DNA from: Granulosicoccus sp947495035
Lineage (GTDB): Bacteria; Pseudomonadota; Gammaproteobacteria; Granulosicoccales; Granulosicoccaceae
Length of the DNA: 64,000 nucleotides
Direction: 5' to 3' (one strand)
Assembly: GCF_050589605.1 (NCBI RefSeq)
Contig: NZ_JBNGOO010000003.1
In this document: one piece after another, positions 29,071-37,981 of the stretch
Layout of the letters: every line of letters begins with the position of its first letter
How positions within the stretch are numbered: the stretch's first letter is position 1
Notes under the pieces: generated by a model
Told to the model about the DNA's origin: nothing
Databases searched by the model: none
The model's input: the letters and a program-made list of their open reading frames with translations, nothing else
Made by a program: the position numbers and the translations under genes

Positions 29071-30242
29071 GACACCTCCTCGATATCATGGAATTGTTTC
29101 ATCAGCAGATTCTCCACCGGCAGCTCCTTCAACAGTCCGGCAATGGTGCTGGCAGTCTGCCCCTGACCAAAGGGCAATTGCGTCAGGTCAGCTCCCGAAC
29201 TGCGCCCACGTCGACAAGCGGACTGAATGGCCTCATGTATGGCACCTTGCTCGGCCTCACAGTCGATCACCGAGGCCACTCTGATGCGTCCTGCCTGCCG
29301 TTCACCGATATTGACGGTGGGAGTACCCAGTAGCGGTGCCTCTATGACCCCGCTGGACGAGTTCCCGACGACGGCATCCACCAGCTTCATGGTCGATAGA
29401 TAGCGCAATTGCCCCATGTATTTGAACGAGACACTGGTATCCGGATGTTCGCCAACGAAGTCGGCAATCAGCCGATTCAATCGACTTCCCATGGAATCGG
29501 CATTGGCTTCGGTAAAGATGATCTGCGTATCCTGGCATTCGGCCAATGCCGCCAGCAAGGCCTGGCACTGCGAGAGTCCTGCTTCTTCATCCAGTGTTAC
29601 CGGATGAAACGTGACCAGCAGATTTCTCCGGCCAAACCGCAGCCCCAGCTCCGCGTGCAGCTGCTCTCGAGACAGATACGCCATCTGTCTGATGATGCCC
29701 ACGCCCAGGCTACCGACATTGAACACCCTGTCGGGCTGTTCGCCCAGTTGAATGACTCGCTGTCGGTAACGCTCCGCCGAGGTGAAATGATAGTGCGCCA
29801 TCTTCGTGATCGAATGGCGGATGGCTTCGTCGAATGCTCCCGAGGTTACCTCGCCGCCATGAATATGCGCCAGGGGTATGCGTTGTATCAGGCAAGCCGC
29901 GGCCGCCGCCCAGATTTCATAGCGATCCCCCAGTACAACGACCATGTGCGGGCTCAACGACTGCAACGCATCGGCAAATCCGATCAGTCCCAGACCCATC
30001 GACTTGCTGATGGCCACGGTCGAGTCGGAGGCCAGCAGCATGTCGACGACACGGTCTACCCGATAACCATCGGTGCGAATGGCGTCAATGGTCAGACCAT
30101 GTGCCTGTGACAGATGGGAGCCGGTGACCAGCAGCTGCAAGGCAATGCCATCAAGAATCTGCAATTCGTCCAGCAGTTCACGCAGTAATCCGTAGTCCGC
30201 GCGCCCACCGGTAATGACACAGATTCTGCGCTCAGTGCTCAT
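29067..30242 (-). CDS. legG: UDP-N-acetylglucosamine 2-epimerase, hydrolysing (NeuC/LegG family)
   Basis: Releases UDP and epimerises C2 to give the mannosamine-type precursor for LegI. It has 391 residues from ATG 30242 (MSTERRICVITGGRADYG), the usual length. Motifs are GGRADYG, VVLGDRYE, the HIHGGEVTSGAFDE catalytic region, and VGNSSSGVIEAPLLGTPTVN. An in-frame ATG at 30290 would add 16 residues after the legB stop and cannot be excluded; neither start has a strong ribosome site. It is the second gene of the legB-legG-legI-ptmE run. Confidence 0.88.
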   Translation of the reverse strand: MSTERRICVITGGRADYGLLRELLDELQILDGIALQLLVTGSHLSQAHGLTIDAIRTDGYRVDRVVDMLLASDSTVAISKSMGLGLIGFADALQSLSPHMVVVLGDRYEIWAAAAACLIQRIPLAHIHGGEVTSGAFDEAIRHSITKMAHYHFTSAERYRQRVIQLGEQPDRVFNVGSLGVGIIRQMAYLSREQLHAELGLRFGRRNLLVTFHPVTLDEEAGLSQCQALLAALAECQDTQIIFTEANADSMGSRLNRLIADFVGEHPDTSVSFKYMGQLRYLSTMKLVDAVVGNSSSGVIEAPLLGTPTVNIGERQAGRIRVASVIDCEAEQGAIHEAIQSACRRGRSSGADLTQLPFGQGQTASTIAGLLKELPVENLLMKQFHDIEEVS

Positions 30243-30337
30243 CTGCCCGGCCGGTTCGCTGACGACAAGCTGCGCAGGTGCTGGAGTCATATCTCTGCAG
30301 TTGTTCGAAACCTGCCTGGAGGGAATCGACTGAACAG

Positions 30338-31327
30338 TCAGACATTGTAGAGTTCTGCACGATAGCGCTGCAGATTCTGTGGTTCGCACAGCCAGTCGAT
30401 GGTGCGTTGCAGACCTTCGCGAATATCGACCTGTGGTCGATGGCCCGTCATTTCGATCATTTTCGAGTTGTCACAGACCAGTCGAGTCACTTCCGAGGCG
30501 GCAGGTCGGAGCCGCTGCTCATCGGTCACGAACACGGTGTCACTATTCATCAGCTCCCGAATCAGGTGCAAGGTATCTTCAATGGAGATTTCGGTGTTCG
30601 AGCCGATATTCACGACTTCTCCAATGGCCTCCGGACAACGCGCCAGGGCCAGAAACCCGCGGCAAGTGTCATCGACGTAATTGAAATCTCGTGTCGGTGA
30701 CAGATCACCGAGCTGGATCTCCGGCTTGCCCGCCGCTATCTGGCAGATGATGGCCGGAATGACGGCGCGAGCGGACTGCCGCGGCCCATAGGTATTGAAG
30801 GGTCTGGCTATGCTCAAGGGCAGCTCGAAGGCACAGTGATAGCTCATGGCCATGGCGTCGGCGGCGATTTTCGATGCGCTGTAGGGCGATTGTGCCTGCA
30901 GCGGATGAGCTTCATCGATCGGCACATGACGAGCGGTCCCGTACACCTCGCTGGTGGATGTATGGATGAAACGACCAACCTGATTGTCCAGTGCGGCCTG
31001 GCACAGATTGAGCGTGCCATTGGCATTGGTGTCGAGATAACTGCTCGGCGCGACATAGGAATAGGGTATGGCAATGAGGGCTGCCAGGTGATAGATGACG
31101 TCGATCCCCTGCGTCAGCGCGCGGCAGAAATGGGCATCTCGTACATCACCACTGACAACTTCCAGTGCATCGGATTCCGCGGCTGCATCCAGCCATCCCC
31201 AGGAACCCAGAGAGTTATATTGCACGAGCGCCCTGACCTCATGGCCTTCGCTCAGCAACAGCTCGGTCAGGTGCGAACCGATGAACCCGTCTGCTCCGGT
31301 AACCAGGACTCGCTTGTTCTTGTTCAT
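30338..31327 (-). CDS. legB: NAD-dependent sugar epimerase/4,6-dehydratase (LegB-like)
   Basis: Extended short-chain dehydrogenase acting on a nucleotide sugar and the likely first step of the pathway (4,6-dehydration of UDP- or GDP-GlcNAc). It has 329 residues, with the Rossmann motif VTGADGFIGSH, the active-site region STSEVYGTA, the YxxxK pair in SPYSASK, and RPFNTYGPRQSARAVIP. ATG 31327 (MNKNKRVLVTGADG) is chosen because the dinucleotide fold starts there; the frame stays open upstream to 31504 without similarity. It is divergent from the cobalamin riboswitch gene set. Confidence 0.87.
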   Translation of the reverse strand: MNKNKRVLVTGADGFIGSHLTELLLSEGHEVRALVQYNSLGSWGWLDAAAESDALEVVSGDVRDAHFCRALTQGIDVIYHLAALIAIPYSYVAPSSYLDTNANGTLNLCQAALDNQVGRFIHTSTSEVYGTARHVPIDEAHPLQAQSPYSASKIAADAMAMSYHCAFELPLSIARPFNTYGPRQSARAVIPAIICQIAAGKPEIQLGDLSPTRDFNYVDDTCRGFLALARCPEAIGEVVNIGSNTEISIEDTLHLIRELMNSDTVFVTDEQRLRPAASEVTRLVCDNSKMIEMTGHRPQVDIREGLQRTIDWLCEPQNLQRYRAELYNV

Positions 31328-31439
31328 CAACCATCGGATATTTCGACAGGCGTTGGTCGCCACCCCGGTTTCAATCACGAAACATGCCCTCAGGCTCGGC
31401 TGTAACGCTCTGCATAACCCCCAAGTGGTGTATGCTTTG
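31328..31439. promoter_or_regulatory. Divergent promoter region between legB and the cobalamin operon
   Basis: This short region must hold promoters for both directions. TATGCT at 31431-31436 just before the riboswitch is a possible -10 for the rightward transcript; no clear -35 was found. Confidence 0.3.
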
Positions 31440-31635
31440 CGCATCGCAAGGTTCTGACCAAGATGAAAAGGGAACGAGGTGCAAGACCTCGGCTGCCCCC
31501 GCAACTGTAAGCAACGTCATTCACTGTGTGCCCACTGGATGGTTTCCGCATCCGGGAAGGGAGTGAACCCCTGCCCTTCCGGCCTGGCCGGAATCAGGCC
31601 GTTGTCAGCCAGGAGACCTGCCAGGCGATATGTCA
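31440..31635 (+). ncRNA. Cobalamin (B12) riboswitch
   Basis: Several hallmark blocks of the cobalamin riboswitch occur in order. These are AAGGTTC (about 31447), GATGAAAAGGGAACGAGGTG with CCTCG pairing (31462-31491), GCTGCCCCCGCAACTGTAA (31492-31510) and the 3-prime box GCCAGGAGACCTGCC (31608-31622). It lies in the leader of the btuB-like gene. The family turns expression down when adenosylcobalamin binds. Confidence 0.95.
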
Positions 31636-31709
31636 TCAACCAGCCTGGCGGGGTGTCCGGTGGAACATGAGAAGCGACAGCTGCAGGCCGTGTGCAAGCA
31701 GAGGCTGTC
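31620..31709 (+). promoter_or_regulatory. Candidate riboswitch expression platform
   Basis: GCCAGGC (31620-31626) can pair with GCCTGGC (31643-31649). The left arm overlaps the 3-prime end of the aptamer box, so the two pairings exclude each other. A second stem, GACAGC (31676-31681) and GCTGTC (31704-31709), is followed by a pyrimidine-rich TCTTCTTCTG run. Either hairpin could be the switching or termination element. No structure prediction was run. Confidence 0.5.
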
Positions 31710-31767
31710 CAACCCTCTTCTTCTGCCACCACATGCTCCGTCGGCCACAACATGAGGTAGCGCGGGG

Positions 31768-33900
31768 TTGCGTTCCTGGCCTTCAATCGATAGCCCTGAT
31801 CGGGCAAGCGTGCTGCCTGGCGCCAGTCGCCACGTACCGACGAATGCCTCACCCGGCTTTCCTCTGCGCTACTGGCTGCTGTGCACTCTGCCCTGTGTGA
31901 CCTTGCTTGCTTCGGCGGCTCAGGCCCAGTCATCCGAGTCTGACTCGACACACTCCGTCGACGCCACTGCGACAACGGGCACGACACCTGACGCCATACT
32001 GGACACCATCCGAGCCATCGCCGAGGTGCCCTACCGTACCGGTGAGGTGATCAGCGAGGAGAGCACAGCCAGCCACAGTCGGATCGGTGCTGCCACGCTG
32101 CAACGGAGCAATAACACCCTGGCCGGTGTTCTGGCCCGGGAAAGTGGGGTGCAACATCGCCAGTCAGGCGGATTCGGCAGCTTTTCCAGCATCAGCATCC
32201 GGGCGGCTACCGGCGCGCAGACCGATGTCTATCTGGATGGCATCCTGCTCAACAGCGGCGGATCACCGGTAGTGGACCTCTCCACTCTGGAAGTACTCAA
32301 CCTCGAATCCATCGACATCTACCGCGGCAGCACACCGCTGCAACTGGGTCATGGTTCGATCGGCGGTGCGGTCAATCTCAACACACTGCAGAGCCGTGCC
32401 GAACCCACCACACGAGTGCGACTGGGTGTCGGCAGTCTGGGCAGTCGGGAGCTGCAGCTGTCGCACCAGACCGTTCGAGGTGCATGGGACATGGTGGCCG
32501 CCATCAGCCATCGGCAGAGTGACAATGACTTCGGCTTCCTCAGCGACAACGGAACGCCGTTGAACCCGAATGATGACCGCCGCGAAAAGCGTCACAATGC
32601 CGATGCCCGCCGCACGACAGCCTTGCTGCGCACCGGCTACCGGCAGAACCGGGATAGCCGTACCGACCTGACTCTGCAGTTGTCGGCACGCGATCTTGGC
32701 GTACCCGAATTTCGCAACAACCCCGACAATGTGGCCAGTTACGATACCCGAGGTACACAGTTGCAGTTGTCACAGGTTCTCGACGGTCTGGGTCAGTGGA
32801 ACAGTCGCCACGATCTGTACTGGCATGACAGCTCATCGCACTATCGAGACCTGCTCAGCCAGGTCGGACTGGGCGCGCAGGACGCAGAAAACGATTCGGA
32901 CACACTGGGCGCCAAGACCTACTGGGAATATCTGGCCGACAGCGGTTCCCTCGGCCTGTCGCTGGATGTTCGCCGTGAACGTTTTGCCTCGAGCGACGCC
33001 AGGGATGACACAGCGGCCTTCGATGTCGACCGAGACCGCACACAGGCCTCCATTCACTATGTCTGGTTCGATGACAGTGAGACCTGGTCCCTCACCCCCG
33101 CCATCCGCTGGCAACAGGACGAGCTACGCGGAAAGAGCCCCGAATCATCCGCAGACCTGCCTTCCCGTCGCCGCTCATCGGATACGAGCCTGCAGATCGG
33201 TCTGGCCTACCGCCCGCCGGGGCAGGTCTCACTGACTGCCAATGCCGGCAGCTACTACCGGGAACCGTCCTTTGGAGAACTGTTCGGATCCAGCGGACTG
33301 GTAAACGGCAATCCCGATCTGCAACCCGAAGAGGGCTTCAATGTCGATGTCGGACTGCACTTTCGCAGTCAACGCTCGGCACTCAGCGCCACCGTATTCG
33401 GGAGCGACCGGGATGAACTCATTGTCACCACCTACAATTCCCGAGGCATTGGCGGTCCGGTCAATGCCGGAGCCGCGCGAGTCATCGGCCTCGAACTGGC
33501 AATGGATCTGGCCATTACCCCGCAACTGGATCTGAGCAGCAATCTCACCTGGCAGTCTGCGCGCAACCGCGACCCGGCGGCCGGATTCCATGACCGCTTT
33601 CTGCCAGGCGAAGCTCAGTTCGCCTGGTCCGGAAAACTGCAATACCAGCCCTCGCAGTTCAGCTTCTGGTACGAACTGGACGTACTGCGCAAACGCTTCT
33701 ACGATCAGGCCAACATTCTGCCCGCTGCCGATAGCGAACTGCATTCGATCGGCATCGACTGGACGAATACGCAATGGCAGGCCACCCTTGGCATACACAA
33801 CCTCGGTGATGACAACATCGAGGATTTCAATGGATTTCCCAAACCCGGGCGCACCTGGTCATTGACCCTGACTCGCACCCTGACATCGCCCACACCCTGA
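31768..33900 (+). CDS. btuB: TonB-dependent outer-membrane receptor, BtuB-like
   Basis: Outer-membrane receptor predicted to import cobalamin. It has 710 residues. A hydrophobic signal (YWLLCTLPCVTLLASAAQAQ) lies around residues 35-54. The plug domain follows (VLARESGVQHRQSGGFGSFS, DVYLDGILLNSGG, IDIYRGSTPLQLGHGSIGGA), then a beta-barrel ending near TWSLTLTRTL, with five extra residues and no terminal Phe. The start is TTG 31768, ten bases after GAGG; a GTG near 31810 is an alternative closer to the signal peptide. B12 riboswitch control and the btuCD genes downstream fix the substrate with good confidence. Confidence 0.88.
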   Translation: MRSWPSIDSPDRASVLPGASRHVPTNASPGFPLRYWLLCTLPCVTLLASAAQAQSSESDSTHSVDATATTGTTPDAILDTIRAIAEVPYRTGEVISEESTASHSRIGAATLQRSNNTLAGVLARESGVQHRQSGGFGSFSSISIRAATGAQTDVYLDGILLNSGGSPVVDLSTLEVLNLESIDIYRGSTPLQLGHGSIGGAVNLNTLQSRAEPTTRVRLGVGSLGSRELQLSHQTVRGAWDMVAAISHRQSDNDFGFLSDNGTPLNPNDDRREKRHNADARRTTALLRTGYRQNRDSRTDLTLQLSARDLGVPEFRNNPDNVASYDTRGTQLQLSQVLDGLGQWNSRHDLYWHDSSSHYRDLLSQVGLGAQDAENDSDTLGAKTYWEYLADSGSLGLSLDVRRERFASSDARDDTAAFDVDRDRTQASIHYVWFDDSETWSLTPAIRWQQDELRGKSPESSADLPSRRRSSDTSLQIGLAYRPPGQVSLTANAGSYYREPSFGELFGSSGLVNGNPDLQPEEGFNVDVGLHFRSQRSALSATVFGSDRDELIVTTYNSRGIGGPVNAGAARVIGLELAMDLAITPQLDLSSNLTWQSARNRDPAAGFHDRFLPGEAQFAWSGKLQYQPSQFSFWYELDVLRKRFYDQANILPAADSELHSIGIDWTNTQWQATLGIHNLGDDNIEDFNGFPKPGRTWSLTLTRTLTSPTP

Positions 33901-33920
33901 CTTCACAAGGAAAAAATCGA

Positions 33921-35177
33921 ATGACAATCAGAATCTCACAGGCACCCTCTGGCGGAGTTCTCCTGCCCTTCAGGCAACTGATGCGGGTCTCGGTGCTGGC
34001 AACTGCCATGATCGGTCTGAGCGCCTGCAGCTCCGACAGCGACGACTCGGCTGTTGGCGGTGACAACGTGGACCTGAGCGGCCAATACGCCTATGTGGCT
34101 ACCCGGGCGGCCGATTACGGTAGCGGTCGCATCGATCGCCTGTCTCTGGAACAGGGCAATGTTGTCGTCGGCAGCTATCCGGGAGCCGGATCCAATATCG
34201 ATGTCGACACCGATGGTGTCAGTCCCTACCAGATCGGCAAGTTCATGGTTGATTCCATCACCCGCTACGATGCCGAAGACACATCCATCGTCGACTACCA
34301 GTATTCGGTCAAGGGCGATGAGCCGATCACGGCCAACCCTACCGACCTGGTCTTCAGCGGTCCCAACCGCGCCTATCTGACGCGTCGCAGCAGCAACTCC
34401 CTGTGGATCGTGGACCCGGCCGCCGAGACGGAAGAGGATTTCAAACTGGAAGAGATCGATCTGAGTGCCTACGACACCGATCTGCCAGACATGACCGAGG
34501 CGATCATCGTCGATGACAAGCTGTTCGTACTGCTCGAGCGTCTGCAGCGACTGGAGTCCGGCTCGCAGATTCCCGACAAGAGCGCCTACGTGGCGGTCAT
34601 CAACACGATTACCAACACCGAAATCGACACAGGCATGGGCAGCGACGGCCTGCTGGGTATCGAACTGGATGTCACCAATCCCTCGGCGCTTCAGTACAAT
34701 GAGGAGACCGGCCTGATCCATGTTGTAGGTCGTGGCAACTACTTTGAAAACGAAGCCATCACCGAGGATTTTCACAGTGGCGGTGTACAGTCCATCGATC
34801 CCGGCAGTTACGAAACCACACTGATACTCGATGACGGTAGTGATGCAGAAAACGAAGGCTATTTCGTCGACCTGGAAATCATCAATGCAGAACTGGGCTA
34901 TCTGCTGACCTATGCCGAATTCACCGTGACGACCCTGCGCACGTTCAACCCGACAAGTGGTGAACTGTCAGCCGATATCATCCCGGGGCTCGACGGTGTC
35001 GATATCACGACACTGGCGCAAGGTCCGGACAATCACCTCTGGATCGGTATCAATGACGACAACCCGGGATTCTACCGCCTCGATCTGAGCACCGGTGAAC
35101 TGGCAGCGGAACGCGTCGCTACCGATCTGGTTCCCATCAATGTCGTATTCATCGACGTTCCACAATCAGACAGCTGA
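33921..35177 (+). CDS. Predicted beta-propeller lipoprotein of the cobalamin operon (BtuG-like candidate)
   Basis: 418 residues with a lipoprotein signal: hydrophobic stretch and lipobox LSAC followed by SSDSDDS (cleavage before Cys about 36; Ser/Asp after Cys suggests export to the outer membrane). The mature part shows repeated strand patterns with conserved-looking turns (NPTDLVFSGPNRAYL, AIIVDDKLFVLLERLQRL, AYVAVINTITNTEIDTG, NPSALQYNEETGLIHVVG), like a YncE-type beta-propeller. In Bacteroides the surface lipoprotein BtuG is a propeller that binds cobalamin at BtuB. A similar role here is inferred from fold and position only. AAGGA lies 10 bases before the ATG; it follows btuB after 20 bases. 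Confidence 0.7.
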   Translation: MTIRISQAPSGGVLLPFRQLMRVSVLATAMIGLSACSSDSDDSAVGGDNVDLSGQYAYVATRAADYGSGRIDRLSLEQGNVVVGSYPGAGSNIDVDTDGVSPYQIGKFMVDSITRYDAEDTSIVDYQYSVKGDEPITANPTDLVFSGPNRAYLTRRSSNSLWIVDPAAETEEDFKLEEIDLSAYDTDLPDMTEAIIVDDKLFVLLERLQRLESGSQIPDKSAYVAVINTITNTEIDTGMGSDGLLGIELDVTNPSALQYNEETGLIHVVGRGNYFENEAITEDFHSGGVQSIDPGSYETTLILDDGSDAENEGYFVDLEIINAELGYLLTYAEFTVTTLRTFNPTSGELSADIIPGLDGVDITTLAQGPDNHLWIGINDDNPGFYRLDLSTGELAAERVATDLVPINVVFIDVPQSDS

Positions 35178-35190
35178 CCGGAGTCCGATC

Positions 35191-36207
35191 CTGAACACAG
35201 GCTCAAACCATGGCTGGCATTGTCTTTTGCTGGGACTGGCAGTGTTGCTGCTGGCTGTGGTGAGTCTGTGTCTGGGTCAGCAATGGATCAGTCCCTGGCA
35301 GGCATTCACCCTGCCTTTCACCGAGCCGGACTCGGTGACAGCCGTCATCATTCGCGAAATCCGGCTGCCTCGTACCCTGATTGCGGTCATTGCCGGGACG
35401 TCTCTGGGCCTGTCCGGCGCAGCCATGCAAGGGCTGTTGCAGAATCCTCTGGCCAGTCCCGGGCTGGTCGGCAGCGCCAGTGGTGCAGCGCTCGGAGCGG
35501 TAACAGCCTTGTACTTCTTCAGCGGTGTCTGGCACCCTCAGAGCGTCCCTCTGGCGGGCATGCTGGGTGCTCTGAGCGCCACCGGCCTCGTCTATCTTCT
35601 GGCAGGTCGGGACTCTTCGGTCAGCACGCTGATTCTGGCAGGTGTTGCCATCAATGCCCTGGCAGCTGCCCTGCTGTCACTTCTGCTCAATCTGGCACCC
35701 AGCCCGTTTGCGGTTCGTGAGCTCGTGCTCTGGACTCTGGGCGATCTGGCCGACCGCAGCCTGCACGACCTGTGGCTCATGCTGCCCTGTACCCTCGCTG
35801 GCTGGTTGCTGCTCGCCGGTGTCGGTCGCTCGCTGGATGCTCTGACACTGGGAGAACGAACGGCTCGAAGCATGGGCATCAACACCCATCTGACATCCTG
35901 GCGCATTTTCATTGCCGTCTCCCTGTGTGTTGGCGCCGCTGTTGCCACGACCGGCATGATCGGCTTCATCGGACTGGTGGTGCCGCATCTGCTGCGCCCT
36001 CTGGCCAACCACCAACCGGGCCGATTGCTGCCGCTGGCCGCTCTGGGTGGCGCGCTGATGCTGCTCACGGCCGATATCGGTGTGCGGCTCATTGCCCTGC
36101 AGGGTGCACTGCCGGTACCGCTGAAGGTGGGCGTCCTGACCGCACTGGTGGGAGCCCCCTTCTTCCTGATTCTGATCCTGCGCAGTCGCAGGAACTACCT
36201 CTCCTGA
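35191..36207 (+). CDS. btuC: FecCD-family ABC permease, BtuC
   Basis: Inner-membrane permease of the cobalamin ABC transporter, about 340 residues, with about ten hydrophobic helices. Family motifs are LGQQWISPWQA, IREIRLPRTLIAVIAGTSLG, LSGAAMQGLLQNPLASPGLV and GFIGLVVPHLLRP. The start is hard to fix. GGAG (35180-35183) leaves seven bases before a CTG at 35191, and the protein then begins about eight residues before the first helix, as in known BtuC. The nearest ATG (35140) lies inside the upstream gene. Confidence 0.85.
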   Translation: MNTGSNHGWHCLLLGLAVLLLAVVSLCLGQQWISPWQAFTLPFTEPDSVTAVIIREIRLPRTLIAVIAGTSLGLSGAAMQGLLQNPLASPGLVGSASGAALGAVTALYFFSGVWHPQSVPLAGMLGALSATGLVYLLAGRDSSVSTLILAGVAINALAAALLSLLLNLAPSPFAVRELVLWTLGDLADRSLHDLWLMLPCTLAGWLLLAGVGRSLDALTLGERTARSMGINTHLTSWRIFIAVSLCVGAAVATTGMIGFIGLVVPHLLRPLANHQPGRLLPLAALGGALMLLTADIGVRLIALQGALPVPLKVGVLTALVGAPFFLILILRSRRNYLS

Positions 36208-36218
36208 GTCGATCCGAG

Positions 36219-37022
36219 ATGATGCAGACGCGCCTGTTGGCTGAATCCGTCAGTGTTCATCGTGCGGAACGGGCATTGGTGGACGCTGTGTCCTTACAGG
36301 TCGCCGCCGGGGAACTGGTTGGCCTGATCGGCCCGAACGGCGCTGGAAAATCCACCTTGCTGACAGCCCTTGCCGGTATCGACAGAAAGGCCAGCGGTTG
36401 CATCACCATCGATGGGCATCCCCTGCAAGGCATCAGTGCTGCGGAGCGCGCCCTGCAAATGGGCTGGGTCGAGCAATCCGGCACCATTCACTGGCCCGTC
36501 ACCGTTGAACGACTGGTCATGCTGGGCAGAATTCCGCACCTGCCCGTATGGTGCCGCGCCACTGCCACGGATCTGCAGGCCGTCGAGAATGCCCTGACTC
36601 TCTGTGACTGCCAGTCCTTGCGTCATCGGCAGGTGACAACGCTCTCAGGCGGAGAGCGAGCGCGTGCCCTGCTGGCACGAGCACTGGCCGCAGAGCCGAC
36701 GCTGCTGTTTGCCGACGAACCCATCTCCAACCTGGATCTGGGACATCAGCTGCAGACAATGCAACTGCTGCGCGACTTTGCCAGCGAGAAACGCGCCGCC
36801 ATCGTCGTCATGCACGACCTGTCACTGGCAGCCCGTTATTGCGACCGACTGTATCTGATGCATCAGGGACGTATCGTGGCATCCGGCAGTGTCGCCAAGG
36901 TACTCAGCCCGCAGAACCTCGCCGATGTCTACGGGGTCAGCGTCATCAGCGGTTGCGAGTCTGTACCCTGGATCGTGCCTGACCAGCTGTTGAGCGAACA
37001 GCCCGGTGCAGACACGCCCTGA
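36219..37022 (+). CDS. btuD: ABC transporter ATP-binding protein, BtuD
   Basis: 267-residue ATPase that drives the BtuC permease. It has Walker A GPNGAGKST, signature LSGGERARALLARAL, Walker B LLFADEPISNLD and the H-loop in VVMHDLSL. ATG 36219 is 12 bases after the btuC stop; an ATG at 36222 is equally possible. No periplasmic binding protein gene (btuF) follows; transcription units end here. Confidence 0.9.
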   Translation: MMQTRLLAESVSVHRAERALVDAVSLQVAAGELVGLIGPNGAGKSTLLTALAGIDRKASGCITIDGHPLQGISAAERALQMGWVEQSGTIHWPVTVERLVMLGRIPHLPVWCRATATDLQAVENALTLCDCQSLRHRQVTTLSGGERARALLARALAAEPTLLFADEPISNLDLGHQLQTMQLLRDFASEKRAAIVVMHDLSLAARYCDRLYLMHQGRIVASGSVAKVLSPQNLADVYGVSVISGCESVPWIVPDQLLSEQPGADTP

Positions 37023-37063
37023 TCAGCCGGAGTCGATCCGGTCTGGATCTGGTCTCAATCAGA

Positions 37064-37981
37064 CTAGGAGGCCAGAAAATCGATCTGGCAGCGAACTCCA
37101 CTGGGTATCTTCATGTCCGGGTTTTCCAGAATCAGACGCACGCCGTAGGTAGCGCTGGCTGCATCGGCCACGGCATCGATACGTCGTACCTCCGCCGACA
37201 ATACCTGGTTCTCGAAACCGGGCACATCGATGGTAATGGCTGCCACCATGCCGGTGGACAGATTGCCCAGGTACTCGACCGGCACGATCACTTCGACATT
37301 CAACGGATCCAGCTGCGCTATCTGGTAGACGGGGTCGCTATCGACGTATTCCCCGGCTCGCTTGTACATCTGCACCACGCTTCCGTCGATGGGACTGCGG
37401 ATGAGTCGCCTGGCAAGGGTCGCCTCGGCACGTTGTACATCCAGCTCCGCCAGGCGTTGACTCTCTCTCTCCTGCACCACCTGCAGACCGGCCAGGCGAG
37501 CCTCGGTACTGACCTGATCAACAACCTGGCGAGACACGCCGGAGGTCTTCAGCAGCTGTTCGTTGCGCGCTCGGGTTCTCTCACCGAAGCCTGCCGTCAC
37601 CTTGCGCAGATCCAGCGCCGTGGTGCTGCCGGCCACTTGCCGGGCAATGGCCAGGGCCACCCTTTCCACATCGCTTTCCAGCTGCGCCATGACCGTTCCC
37701 TTGCTGACGAAATCACTGCGATCGAAATAGCTGTGGGCAATCAGTCCCGGCACGGCAGATCCCAGATCGACCGTGGCACTGGGTTCGATCACGCAATCCA
37801 TATCGGACAACACTTCCAGTGAGGCACGCGAGCTGGGTACCAGCCCGGCCATCAGTGCACCGACACTCAGGACAGTCCCCAGTCCCAGCAACACATTCTG
37901 TCTCCAGCTCGCATTGCTCCGTCGGTTCGACGCATGACCGCTTCGGCCAATTCCAGTCGGATATTCGTCAGTCTTGTTCAT
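37064..37981 (-). CDS. HlyD/RND-type periplasmic adaptor subunit (orphan)
   Basis: 305 residues. A basic N-terminus and one transmembrane helix (LLGLGTVLSVGALMAGLVP, about residues 30-50) come first. A biotinyl-lipoyl-like half (VDLGSAVPGLIAH, VSKGTVMAQLES), a helical hairpin (residues about 100-190), the second lipoyl half (ATLARRLIRSPIDGSVVQMY, then AGEYVDSDPVYQIAQLDP) and a beta-barrel (EVIVPVEYLGNLSTGM) follow. Such proteins link an inner-membrane exporter to an outer-membrane channel. No ABC, RND or MFS partner and no TolC gene is adjacent, and it is divergent from gcdH. A link to export of the RTX protein is possible but unsupported. Confidence 0.8.
   Translation of the reverse strand: MNKTDEYPTGIGRSGHASNRRSNASWRQNVLLGLGTVLSVGALMAGLVPSSRASLEVLSDMDCVIEPSATVDLGSAVPGLIAHSYFDRSDFVSKGTVMAQLESDVERVALAIARQVAGSTTALDLRKVTAGFGERTRARNEQLLKTSGVSRQVVDQVSTEARLAGLQVVQERESQRLAELDVQRAEATLARRLIRSPIDGSVVQMYKRAGEYVDSDPVYQIAQLDPLNVEVIVPVEYLGNLSTGMVAAITIDVPGFENQVLSAEVRRIDAVADAASATYGVRLILENPDMKIPSGVRCQIDFLAS

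Noticed and set aside
27973..29166. Plus-strand frame of 397 aa opposite legI
   Set aside because: The minus strand encodes a full NeuB/LegI protein with a strong ribosome site; the plus frame has no recognisable domain.
35772..36218. Upstream extension of the btuD frame
   Set aside because: It overlaps btuC out of frame; the ATG at 36219 gives the normal BtuD length.
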